From NCBI GenBank assembly GCA_964614365.1, contig CAZTLA010000098.1:1-11372 (forward strand): a stretch of DNA of 11,372 nt, given 5' to 3'. Each line of letters begins with the position of its first letter. The stretch's first letter is position 1. Both the position numbers and the translations under genes were made by a program. The notes beneath the pieces are model-generated. The model was not told the DNA's origin. It saw only the letters and a list, made by a program, of their open reading frames with translations, and made no database searches. This document shows, one piece after another, positions 1 through 6,281 of this stretch. Source of the DNA: JACQWR01 sp964614365. Lineage in GTDB: Bacteria; Desulfobacterota; Syntrophia; Syntrophales; JACQWR01.

Positions 1-612
1 CACCACAATAGCCAGCGGCATGGGTTTGCCGCTCTTAAAGTACTTGTCCCGGTGAACGCGGCCGTGTTTTCCCGGCGAGATATAGAAGGCAACGGTCTTC
101 TTATCGTGCACCATGACGCGGTAGGTTCCGAGGTTCACCCAGCCTTCATCGGGATCCTGGGTAATATCATAGCTTCCCGTACCGATGTAGCGCCCCCCGT
201 CGTTCTCATGCCAGAAGGGAGTCGGAAAAGAGAGGACATTAATATCCTTGCCCGTTTTCACATTTTCCGTTACCGGGCCTTTGTCCACGACTTTATAGGG
301 GATCGGTTTCGCTTCCTGAAACGCCTTAAGAAAGGCGTTGGAAAGTTCGACGCGGGAAAGGTCCGTGGGGAACCCCAGCGTCATGTTCATCCGCTTGGCG
401 CCGAAGAAGTTGGTCAGAACCCGGTGTCCCTTCGGGTATCCCGGAATCTTGTCGAACAGTGCGGCGGGAGCGGGATCGGAGGCATGAAGAAGTTCCGTCG
501 CCATGCCGATGTCCTCCTGCCAGCTCGCCTTTTCCACATCCTTCACTTCGCCCAGTTTGCGGGCCTGATCCAGCCAGCCCCGTAAATCATCGTAAAGAAA
601 TTTTTGTTTCAT
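1..612 (-). CDS. UbiD-family decarboxylase, N-terminal 204 residues (partial at window edge)
   Basis: Read from the ATG at 612, this gives 204 residues before the window ends. The start is preceded by GAAGGAG seven bases upstream, a good ribosome binding site. The opening segment LRGWLDQARKLGEV and the later blocks GGRYIGTGSYDIT (139-151), GWVNLGTYR (157-165) and PGKHGRVH (180-187) are typical of UbiD-type enzymes, which (de)carboxylate aromatic or unsaturated acids with prenylated FMN. N160 and H183 are 23 residues apart, the spacing of the Mn ligands N168 and H191 of fungal Fdc1; R165 then matches Fdc1 R173. The third metal ligand and the catalytic glutamates would lie outside the window. 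The gene follows the aldolase-family gene on the same strand with a 95-bp gap and no clear terminator, so the two are probably co-transcribed. The substrate cannot be named from this half; the family includes hydroxybenzoate, phenylphosphate and phthaloyl-CoA (de)carboxylases. Confidence 0.9.
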   Translation of the reverse strand, partial: MKQKFLYDDLRGWLDQARKLGEVKDVEKASWQEDIGMATELLHASDPAPAALFDKIPGYPKGHRVLTNFFGAKRMNMTLGFPTDLSRVELSNAFLKAFQEAKPIPYKVVDKGPVTENVKTGKDINVLSFPTPFWHENDGGRYIGTGSYDITQDPDEGWVNLGTYRVMVHDKKTVAFYISPGKHGRVHRDKYFKSGKPMPLAIVV

Positions 613-707
613 TGTTTTTCTCCTTCATGACAAATTTTTGATAATCACGGTTATCTATTGTGCCGCTTTCCGTTCGCCGGACGGCGCTTCAGGGAATGCC
701 CGCCGGG

Positions 708-1406
708 TCAATCCCAAAAAATGCCCTGTTTGCGCCCCTTTTCCATAAAGTACGTCCAGCTCTTCTGAATGCTCGTGGGCCTGAACGTACTGGCCGCCGC
801 TCTTTGTATCTCTTCTGCAGGAAGGGCGATCGGCTCTCCTATTGCGGATGCTTCCACCACCAGCCGGGCGTTTTCCTCCAGGTGCAAAGCGGCCAGGAAA
901 ACCGCTTCCACAGAGGCCTCGGCTACCACCGCCCCGTGACCCTTCATCACCACCGCTCTTCCCGCGCCGAGGATATCGGCCATGCGGTTCGCCTGCGTGA
1001 AGTTCACGATCTTTTCCGAATCGGGATAGAGGGGAACCACGGACCCAAAGATACTGCCGTGATGGCATACCGTTACCAGTTCCCTGCCCACGATGCCCGG
1101 TATGATCGCATAATGAGGATGGATGTGAATAACGCTGTTGACGTCTTCCCGCTTTTGATAAACGGCGGCGTGAATGGGAGTTTCTTCGGGGATTTTTCCC
1201 TTCGGTACATTCTTCCCCTCGATATCCACTTCGATCATATCCCCCGGCGCGACTTCGCTTCTGGCCCTGCTTACGGGGTGAATGAAAAAAGTCTTGCCGC
1301 CGGGAACACGGCCGGAAATATGCCCGGAATAATCAAGCAAGCCCACCATCTCCAACATGCGGCAGGCGCGCGCCAATGTCTCTTTCAACTCCTTTTCCTG
1401 TTCCAT
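708..1406 (-). CDS. Class II aldolase/adducin-family protein (aldolase or decarboxylase)
   Basis: This 232-residue protein has the usual length of the family, whose zinc enzymes cleave aldols (L-fuculose-1-phosphate aldolase), epimerise (AraD) or decarboxylate (3,4-dihydroxyphthalate decarboxylase). Active-site spacing matches FucA exactly: E75 in PEETPIH corresponds to FucA E73, H94 and H96 in HIHPHY to H92 and H94, and H157 in MKGHGAV to H155. Zinc binding and the catalytic acid/base are therefore intact. The start at 1406 is preceded by GAGAGGG with about 5 bases to the ATG. The neighbour downstream is a UbiD-family decarboxylase, so an aromatic-acid or dicarboxylate decarboxylation role is as likely as sugar-phosphate cleavage; this is an inference from context. 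No export signal or membrane segment is present, so a cytoplasmic location is expected. Confidence 0.9.
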   Translation of the reverse strand: MEQEKELKETLARACRMLEMVGLLDYSGHISGRVPGGKTFFIHPVSRARSEVAPGDMIEVDIEGKNVPKGKIPEETPIHAAVYQKREDVNSVIHIHPHYAIIPGIVGRELVTVCHHGSIFGSVVPLYPDSEKIVNFTQANRMADILGAGRAVVMKGHGAVVAEASVEAVFLAALHLEENARLVVEASAIGEPIALPAEEIQRAAASTFRPTSIQKSWTYFMEKGRKQGIFWD

Positions 1407-1667
1407 CCATCCCTCTCGTTTTCAGACCCTCAATATGCCCTTCGACCGTTCTTCCCCGGTCACCGCCTCGGTCGCCGACTGATCACCGGCCGCCGGGAAG
1501 TCATGGGCGGCAGACAGGTCTTCAATAAAATAGAACTGCCGTTAATGACGATAAAGCGTTTCGCTGCTTCCTGTCTATTTCTGTATTTTATGGCACTGAG
1601 CTGTTCGGAAAAACGAATCGGTGCGAAGTGTTCGTTACCAAGATGAAATTCGGCGGTTGTCCTTCGA

Positions 1668-1757
1668 TCACTTCTTACGTACCTGTTTCCGGCCAGGCGG
1701 GATCTCCACAAGGAATTTTCTCATCGTCCTGTTCATCCCACCGGCCCGACGGAACAT
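1668..1757 (-). CDS. Possible 29-residue small ORF in the aldolase-UbiD leader
   Basis: An ATG at 1757 is preceded by the purine run GAGAGGGGG about 8 bases upstream and opens a frame of 29 codons ending in TGA at 1668. The product is strongly basic, starting MFRRAGGMNRTMRKF and ending in RKK. It lies about 50 bases downstream of the candidate promoter at 1809-1835, so it could be a leader peptide. I recognise no family. A frame this short with a plausible ribosome site can occur by chance, so this is only a candidate. Confidence 0.18.
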   Translation of the reverse strand: MFRRAGGMNRTMRKFLVEIPPGRKQVRKK

Positions 1758-1808
1758 GCCAAAGTCCCCCTCTCTTTTACCTATCCCACAATCTTAGCTA
1801 CATTGCGG

Positions 1809-1835
1809 CTTATAATATCCCCGGGTTTTTGTCAA
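1809..1835 (-). promoter_or_regulatory. Possible sigma70 promoter for the aldolase-UbiD transcript
   Basis: Reading the minus strand, a perfect TTGACA (1835-1830) is followed after 15 bases by TATAAG (1814-1809). The spacer is two bases shorter than ideal. If used, it would make a leader of roughly 400 bases before the aldolase-family start codon. Confidence 0.35.
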
Positions 1836-1917
1836 CCACTTTTCCTCTGCCAAAACAGACCACCCGAGGACCGGCCCCTTTCCGCAGCGCTCCGTGGCGC
1901 AGAGCCGCACCCGGAAT

Positions 1918-2700
1918 CTATGTTTGACAGGAAGGACAAAAATAGGTGCCCCGGCCGACCAGTTTCCCTCGCAAGATATCGGCCCGGCAGCGGCGGCAGG
2001 GCTCACCCTCTCGGGCGTACACCAGGAGATAGTCCTGGTACTCTCCCCTGGCATCGAACAAATCCCGCCAGTCCGACACCGTGGTGCCCCGACAGGCAAT
2101 GGCTTTCCTGACGATCGAGCGGGTGGTCTTTTTCACTTCCCGCCACTCGGCGGAAGTGATGCTGCCCGTCTCCCGCCAGGGATTTATTGCCGCCCCGTGC
2201 AGTATCTCACAGGCATAGATGTTGCCGATGCCGCCGATGATCCGTTGATCCATGAGGAACGATTTCACGGGACGCCGTTTCTGCCGTGCCGCCGTCCGCA
2301 GCAGGGACAAAGGAAAATCACCGAGGGGGTCCATTGCCGCGGGAACAACCCCGGCCGTTGTTTTCTGAACGCGCACCGTGGCAAAACGCCGGGAATCCAC
2401 AAGGATAAGTTCGCCGATTGAAAAAGACATCAGGAAACGACTGTAGGGAAGTGGCGCACGGGAGGCCTCCCGCCAACGGAAACCGCCCGTCATCCGCAGG
2501 TGAATCTCCAGTGTTAGCGCATGGTCAAACTCCATCAACAGGCTCTTGCCGCGGCGAACCACGGAAGAGACCCTCCGGCCCGCAAGCGATGGGATAACGC
2601 CGAGCTTGGAATCCATGACCCGGCTCTCCAGGATTTCCGCGCCCACGATTACACGCTGCAGCTGCAGGCAAAGTGTCTCTACTTCAGGAAGTTCCGGCAT
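1918..2700 (-). CDS. mutM: Formamidopyrimidine-DNA glycosylase (Fpg/MutM)
   Basis: This base-excision-repair enzyme removes oxidised purines such as 8-oxoguanine and nicks the abasic site. The protein is 260 residues, slightly shorter than the usual 270. It begins MPELPEVETL: after removal of Met, the Pro is the Schiff-base nucleophile and Glu the catalytic acid. K52 in RRGKSLL matches the conserved beta-elimination Lys (K57 in E. coli). The helix-two-turn-helix block GGIGNIYACEIL spans 156-167. The C-terminal zinc finger is intact: C235, C238, C255 and C258 (CX2C-X16-CX2C), with R250 in GRGTYF. The ATG at 2700 is fixed by the invariant N-terminal PELPE; the ribosome site in front of it (GGAAACGGGCGG) is weak. 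Transcription probably starts from the promoter at 2738-2765, divergent from the kamA operon. The intact set of residues makes Fpg much more likely than a Nei-type enzyme. Confidence 0.97.
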   Translation of the reverse strand: MPELPEVETLCLQLQRVIVGAEILESRVMDSKLGVIPSLAGRRVSSVVRRGKSLLMEFDHALTLEIHLRMTGGFRWREASRAPLPYSRFLMSFSIGELILVDSRRFATVRVQKTTAGVVPAAMDPLGDFPLSLLRTAARQKRRPVKSFLMDQRIIGGIGNIYACEILHGAAINPWRETGSITSAEWREVKKTTRSIVRKAIACRGTTVSDWRDLFDARGEYQDYLLVYAREGEPCRRCRADILRGKLVGRGTYFCPSCQT

Positions 2701-2737
2701 CCGCCCGTTTCCGTATCATCGTATCATTAAAGGGGGG

Positions 2738-2765
2738 ATTGTATCCCGGTCGGATTTCCTGTCAA
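2738..2765 (-). promoter_or_regulatory. Sigma70 promoter of mutM
   Basis: On the minus strand a perfect -35 TTGACA (2765-2760) is followed after 16 bases by the -10 TACAAT (2743-2738), five of six matching consensus. The predicted start of transcription is near 2731, leaving a short leader of about 30 bases before the mutM ATG. Confidence 0.75.
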
Positions 2766-2790
2766 GGGAAAGTTAGTTATATTTTTTTCA

Positions 2791-2804
2791 TTTTTTATAA
2801 AAAA
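2791..2804. repeat. AT-only perfect palindrome between divergent promoters
   Basis: The 14 bases TTTTTTATAAAAAA are their own reverse complement and sit inside an AT-rich block (about 2772-2806) in otherwise GC-rich DNA. The block is directly upstream of the -35 elements on both sides: mutM at 2760-2765 and kamA at 2809-2814. It could act as an UP element for both promoters or as a binding site for a nucleoid protein; no specific regulator is recognised. Confidence 0.5.
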
Positions 2805-2808
2805 GATG

Positions 2809-2837
2809 TTGACAGAGGCGTACAAGAAGTGTAAAGC
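2809..2837 (+). promoter_or_regulatory. Probable promoter of the kamA operon
   Basis: A perfect TTGACA at 2809-2814 lies just after the AT-rich block. The best -10 match is weak: TAAAGC at 2832-2837 (17-base spacer), or the overlapping TGTAAA at 2830-2835 (15-base spacer). A strong -35 with a poor -10 is what a promoter needing an activator often looks like. It would give a leader of roughly 125 bases. Confidence 0.45.
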
Positions 2838-2862
2838 GGAAAAAACACGATAGCGGATGTAA

Positions 2863-2898
2863 CTGCCCGTTCCCGCTTGAGGAACCAGGCAGGACGGG
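2863..2898 (+). promoter_or_regulatory. Structured leader of the kamA operon with two competing helices
   Basis: Two mutually exclusive folds can be drawn. In fold A, CTGCC (2863-2867) pairs with GGCAG (2888-2892) and, inside it, GTTCC (2869-2873) pairs with GGAAC (2881-2885), with a 7-base loop. In fold B, CCCGT-CC (2866-2873, bulged T at 2871) pairs with GGACGGG (2892-2898). The two folds share bases 2866-2873 and 2892, so only one can form at a time. There is no U-run, so this is not a simple terminator. It does not match any riboswitch consensus I know, including the lysine riboswitch, which is much longer. Confidence 0.4.
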
Positions 2899-2921
2899 AC
2901 CCGGGAAAAAAGCGATTTGTC

Positions 2922-2941
2922 ACAGCCCGCAAAGCGGGTGT
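2922..2941 (+). promoter_or_regulatory. Hairpin just upstream of the kamA ribosome binding site
   Basis: CCCGC (2926-2930), a loop AAA and GCGGG (2934-2938) form a perfect 5-bp GC stem. It is extended by ACA (2922-2924) against TGT (2939-2941), with one bulged G. The hairpin ends 13 bases before the AAGGAGG at 2955-2961, where it could influence ribosome access or mRNA stability. Confidence 0.4.
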
Positions 2942-2967
2942 ACTCAACGGTACGAAGGAGGCGCAAC

Positions 2968-4275
2968 ATGGAAAGTGAATCTCTTTTCAATGAGGAGGTG
3001 GAACCTCCAGGTAGTTTGACCGCTCTTATCGGTCCTGAACAGCAAACGCAAAATAGCTTCCCTCCTTATAAGACTTCTTCCCACCTGTATCTGGCCAAGC
3101 CGGCCCGTAGCGTATTTCCCTTTAAAGACAGCCCAAGGGCAAAGGCCTTCCGCAAACGTTTTTTCCCGGATATTTCCCGCATTGAGTGGTACGACTGGCG
3201 CTGGCAGTTTCGCAACCGGATCCGGGACGCCGGCGCCTTGTCACAGATGATTGACCTTTCAGAAAACGAACACAACGCCCTGCTTCACCACTCCGGTAAA
3301 ATTCCTCTTTCCATAACCCCCTATTATGCAAGCTTGCTGGCCGGCCGCGATCCTTCCCGGCCGCTGCGTCGCACGGTCGTGCCCGTCATCGATGAATGTT
3401 TCCGCACGGGAACCGAGGAAGACGATCCTCTGGGGGAGGAGCACGACAGCCCCGTGCCGGGAATTGTGCACCGCTATCCGGACCGGGTCCTTTTCCTGGT
3501 AACGGGTTTGTGTTCGACCTATTGCCGTTACTGCACGCGCTCACGCATGGTAGGCCGGGATGGCGAGCAGGGATTCAGCACCGACCAGTGGGAACAGGCA
3601 ATTGAATATATCTCCGGCAGGCCGGAAATACGGGACGTCCTGCTGTCGGGCGGCGATCCGCTTACCCTTTCCGACGAGCAGTTGGAATGGCTGTTATTCC
3701 GGCTGAGAAAAATACCCCATCTGGAACTTCTGCGCATCGGCACGAAGGCGCCCGTGGTCATGCCGCAGCGTATCACCCCGGCGCTTACGCACATGCTGAG
3801 GCGTTACCATCCCCTCTGGATGAGCATTCACGTCACCCACCCGGATGAGTTGACGCCGGAAATGGGTCAGGCCTGCATGCGTCTTGCGGACGCAGGCATT
3901 CCCCTCGGCAGCCAGACCGTTTTGCTCACGGGAATCAACGATGACGTGGAGACCATGAAACGACTCATGCAGGGATTGCTCATGCTCCGGGTAAAACCCT
4001 ACTATCTCTATCAGTGCGACCCCATTCCCGGTTCGTCGCACTTCAGGACCCCCGTTTCCAAGGGATTGGAAATCATTCAGGGGTTGCGCGGACACACGAC
4101 GGGCTACGCGGTGCCCACCTATGTCATCGATGCTCCGGGGGGCGGCGGCAAAATCCCTCTTCTCCCCGACTATGTGGTGGGAAGGGAGGGCGACGATCTC
4201 GTTCTTAAAAACTACGAGGGACAGTTCTATCGCTATCCCGACCACGAGGCGGCGATTGGCGCTGATGTGCATTGA
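2968..4275 (+). CDS. kamA: Lysine 2,3-aminomutase (KamA family, radical SAM/PLP)
   Basis: The enzyme moves the alpha-amino group of L-lysine to C3, giving beta-lysine, using an iron-sulfur cluster, S-adenosylmethionine and PLP. The protein has 435 residues from the ATG at 2968, chosen because AAGGAGG ends 6 bases before it; an in-frame ATG at 2917 lacks such a site. The cluster motif CSTYCRYC has C182, C186 and C189, and R191 matches the carboxylate-binding Arg134 of the clostridial enzyme. The PLP lysine is K395 in DAPGGGGK. D351 (in YQCD) and D388 correspond to D293 and D330, which bind the lysine side chain; D351 and K395 are 44 residues apart, as D293 and K337 are. Glutamate 2,3-aminomutase has Lys and Asn at these sites, so lysine is the better substrate call. 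The N-terminus is about 57 residues longer and the C-terminus about 40 shorter than in the clostridial enzyme. It is the first gene of the four-gene operon, with 6 bases to the next start. Confidence 0.9.
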   Translation: MESESLFNEEVEPPGSLTALIGPEQQTQNSFPPYKTSSHLYLAKPARSVFPFKDSPRAKAFRKRFFPDISRIEWYDWRWQFRNRIRDAGALSQMIDLSENEHNALLHHSGKIPLSITPYYASLLAGRDPSRPLRRTVVPVIDECFRTGTEEDDPLGEEHDSPVPGIVHRYPDRVLFLVTGLCSTYCRYCTRSRMVGRDGEQGFSTDQWEQAIEYISGRPEIRDVLLSGGDPLTLSDEQLEWLLFRLRKIPHLELLRIGTKAPVVMPQRITPALTHMLRRYHPLWMSIHVTHPDELTPEMGQACMRLADAGIPLGSQTVLLTGINDDVETMKRLMQGLLMLRVKPYYLYQCDPIPGSSHFRTPVSKGLEIIQGLRGHTTGYAVPTYVIDAPGGGGKIPLLPDYVVGREGDDLVLKNYEGQFYRYPDHEAAIGADVH

Positions 4276-4281
4276 TCAGGC

Positions 4282-5289
4282 ATGAGGAAATTTTTGAAGA
4301 TCGGAATTACCTACGACCTTCGTGACGAGTATCTCGCGGACGGATACAGCGAGGAGGAAACGGCCGAATTTGACCGTCCCGACACGATTGATGCGATTGA
4401 GCGGGCGCTCCGGGATTCCGGTTACGAAACCGACCGTATCGGCAATATCAAGTCCCTGGTAAAACGGTTGGCGGCCGGTCACCGCTGGGATCTGGTTTTC
4501 AATATTGCGGAGGGACTGTCCGGATTTGCCCGCGAGGCTCAGGTGCCCGCGCTGCTCGACGCTTACGCCATTCCCTATACCTTCTCCGACCCGCTTCTCC
4601 TGTCCCTTTCCCTTCACAAAGGGTTTACCAAACAGATCATCCGGGCACTGGGCATACCCACGCCGGACTTTGCCGTCGTTGAGAGCATCAACGACGCGGC
4701 AACGGTGGAACTGCCCTTCCCGCTCTTTGCGAAACCCATCGCCGAAGGAACCGGCAAGGGGGTCACCCCCGCCTCGAAAATCAACTCCCGGTCTCAACTG
4801 GCGGACGTATGCGGGCAACTGCTTGCCCACTACCGACAACCCGTGCTGGTGGAAACCTTTCTCCCCGGACGGGAGTTCACGGTGGGCATTGTCGGTACGG
4901 GCAACGATGCCCGCGTTGTGGGCGTGGCCGAGGTCCACCTGAAGGAAAGCGCAGAACTCGACGCCTATTCGTACGTGAACAAAGAACGATGCGAAGAGCT
5001 GGTGGAATACCGCAAGGTCACGGACGGAGCGGCTGCCAGAGCAAAGGAAATAGCCCTCACCGCCTGGCAGGGACTGGGATGCAGGGATGCGGGCAGAGTC
5101 GACCTGCGTTCCGACGTCCGGGGAATGCCAAAATTCCTGGAAGTGAACCCCCTGGCAGGCCTGCACCCGGAGCATTCCGACCTTCCCATTATCTGCACCC
5201 AAAACGGCATCCCTTACCGTGAACTTATCGCCATGATCGTTGATTCCGCCCGGAAACGATTCGCGAACGCACCCGGTGGAACGCCATGA
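4282..5289 (+). CDS. ATP-grasp ligase 1, D-Ala-D-Ala ligase-like, substrate unknown
   Basis: This 335-residue protein belongs to the superfamily that joins a carboxylate to an amine through an acyl-phosphate, with ATP. Seen in order: an N-terminal domain with LVFNIAEGLSG (71-81), the block RALGIPTPDF (121-130), ATP-binding K151 in FAKPIAEGTGKGV, E191 in LVETFLPGREF, and the metal site D274, E287 and N289 (GRVDLR...FLEVNP). The spacing D-13-E-2-N equals that of DdlB D257, E270 and N272, and R272 matches DdlB R255. The SAERxVS-type motif that carries the substrate-binding Glu15 of DdlB is missing from the N-terminus. The position of DdlB Ser150 is Thr (T157). A true D-Ala-D-Ala ligase role is therefore doubtful, and peptidoglycan genes are not adjacent. 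It starts 6 bases after kamA with only a weak ribosome site (CAGG), so translation probably depends on coupling, and it overlaps the next gene by ATGA. Confidence 0.85.
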   Translation: MRKFLKIGITYDLRDEYLADGYSEEETAEFDRPDTIDAIERALRDSGYETDRIGNIKSLVKRLAAGHRWDLVFNIAEGLSGFAREAQVPALLDAYAIPYTFSDPLLLSLSLHKGFTKQIIRALGIPTPDFAVVESINDAATVELPFPLFAKPIAEGTGKGVTPASKINSRSQLADVCGQLLAHYRQPVLVETFLPGREFTVGIVGTGNDARVVGVAEVHLKESAELDAYSYVNKERCEELVEYRKVTDGAAARAKEIALTAWQGLGCRDAGRVDLRSDVRGMPKFLEVNPLAGLHPEHSDLPIICTQNGIPYRELIAMIVDSARKRFANAPGGTP

Positions 5290-6281
5290 AAGTTGTTTTA
5301 CTGCACGGACAGGTCCTGGAAGGAGCGGGATGGGACGAGCAGGACGTATTCATTCAGACGGCCGCCGTTTCCCAGGCGCTTTCGGAGCTGGGTCATGAAC
5401 CGGTTGTCGCGCCCCTCTCCCTGAATATCGCCGAAACCGTGGACACCCTGCTCTCCCTGAAACCGGCCTTTGTCTTCAATCTGGTGGAAGCCATAAACGG
5501 CAAAGGCAACCTGATTCACTTCTCGCCGGCCATCCTGGATTCCCTGCGCATACCCTATACGGGCTCGCACACGGCGGCCATTTTCCTCACGTCACACAAA
5601 ATTACCGCCAAATCGTTTCTCCATGCCCGAGGGATCGCTACGCCGGCATGGTTCCTTCCCGACATCTGCCCCGCCCAACCCATGCAGGAGGGCAGATATA
5701 TCATCAAATCGCTCTGGGAACATGCATCCATAGGCCTTGATGAAGGCTCGGTGATTTCAACGGGCGACCATTCTTTCCTGCGCCGGGAAATGCACTCGTT
5801 TAAAAACGGTTCCGGCGGAGATTGCTTCGCCGAGGCCTTTATCGAGGGCCGGGAAATCAACGTCTCCCTGCTGGAGGGAGAAAAGGGCCCGGAGGTCCTG
5901 CCGCCGGCGGAAATCATCTTTGAAGATTATCCTCCGGAAAAATTAAAAGTCCTCGGCTACCGCGCCAAATGGGTGGAGGATTCCTTCGAGTACCAGCACA
6001 CGCCGCGCACCTTCGATTTCCCCGAAAAAGACGGGCAGCTTCTCAGCCAACTGGCGGACACGGCAACCCGGTGCTGGCAATTATTCAACCTCCACGGATA
6101 CGCACGGGTCGATTTCCGGGTGGATCAAGCGGGAACGCCCTGGGTGCTGGAAGTGAACGCAAACCCCTGTCTCTCCCCGGAGGGCGGCTATCCCGCCGCG
6201 GCGAAACAGGCGGGATTGAACTACAACGACATGATACGGCGGATCATCCGCGCCGTTCCGGAAATGCGCCCCCATGCCTGA
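5286..6281 (+). CDS. ATP-grasp ligase 2, D-Ala-D-Ala ligase-like, substrate unknown
   Basis: The 331-residue protein has the same fold family as its upstream neighbour but is clearly a different enzyme, not a recent duplicate: the N-termini and central loops share little. Visible motifs are FVFNLVEAING (62-72), SLRIPYTGSHTAA (86-98), K141 in YIIKSLWEHAS, E183 in FAEAFIEGREINV, R274 and D276 in YARVDFRVD, and E289 and N291 in VLEVNANP. ATP and metal residues are complete and keep the DdlB spacing. The Ddl N-terminal SAERxVS motif is absent, and the position of DdlB Ser150, part of the D-Ala recognition triad, is Ala (A147). It overlaps ligase 1 by 4 bp and the acetyltransferase by 8 bp, indicating translational coupling. 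Its role is probably to add a second building block in the same pathway; the substrate is unknown. Confidence 0.85.
   Translation: MKVVLLHGQVLEGAGWDEQDVFIQTAAVSQALSELGHEPVVAPLSLNIAETVDTLLSLKPAFVFNLVEAINGKGNLIHFSPAILDSLRIPYTGSHTAAIFLTSHKITAKSFLHARGIATPAWFLPDICPAQPMQEGRYIIKSLWEHASIGLDEGSVISTGDHSFLRREMHSFKNGSGGDCFAEAFIEGREINVSLLEGEKGPEVLPPAEIIFEDYPPEKLKVLGYRAKWVEDSFEYQHTPRTFDFPEKDGQLLSQLADTATRCWQLFNLHGYARVDFRVDQAGTPWVLEVNANPCLSPEGGYPAAAKQAGLNYNDMIRRIIRAVPEMRPHA

Larger units (their letters stand above)
1407..1917. other. Gene-free stretch between mutM and the aldolase-family gene
   Basis: About 511 bases lie between the end of mutM and the start of the aldolase-family gene. I find no recognisable protein. 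The open frame of 83 codons on the minus strand (1711-1460) gives an arginine-rich product with no family resemblance and no ribosome binding site I would trust. The stretch may hold the promoter and long leader of the aldolase-UbiD transcript (candidate at 1809-1835) and a very short ORF (1757-1668). It could also be a decayed gene; I cannot tell which. Confidence 0.6.

Noticed and set aside
52..585. Long plus-strand open frame opposite the UbiD gene
   Set aside because: It is antisense to a gene with clear family motifs and shows none itself.
660..1646. 328-codon plus-strand open frame opposite the aldolase-family gene
   Set aside because: The minus-strand gene has intact zinc and catalytic residues; this frame is its shadow despite its greater length.
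1460..1711. 83-codon open frame on the minus strand in the gap
   Set aside because: The product is arginine-rich and resembles no family, the start has no convincing ribosome site, and GC-rich DNA gives such frames by chance.
2917..2967. Longer start for the aminomutase at 2917
   Set aside because: The ATG at 2968 has AAGGAGG at ideal distance, and the extra residues would run through the leader hairpin at 2922-2941.
2838..2967. Lysine riboswitch upstream of kamA
   Set aside because: The leader is about 125 bases and lacks the five-helix arrangement of the lysine riboswitch, which needs around 170 bases or more.
2968..4275. EpmB (lysine aminomutase acting with EpmA on EF-P)
   Set aside because: The N-terminal W-x-D-W-x-W-Q region and total length fit free-lysine aminomutases, and no epmA or efp gene is nearby.
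4276..5202. 308-codon minus-strand open frame opposite ligase 1
   Set aside because: The plus frame carries the ATP-grasp motifs with correct spacing; this one has none.
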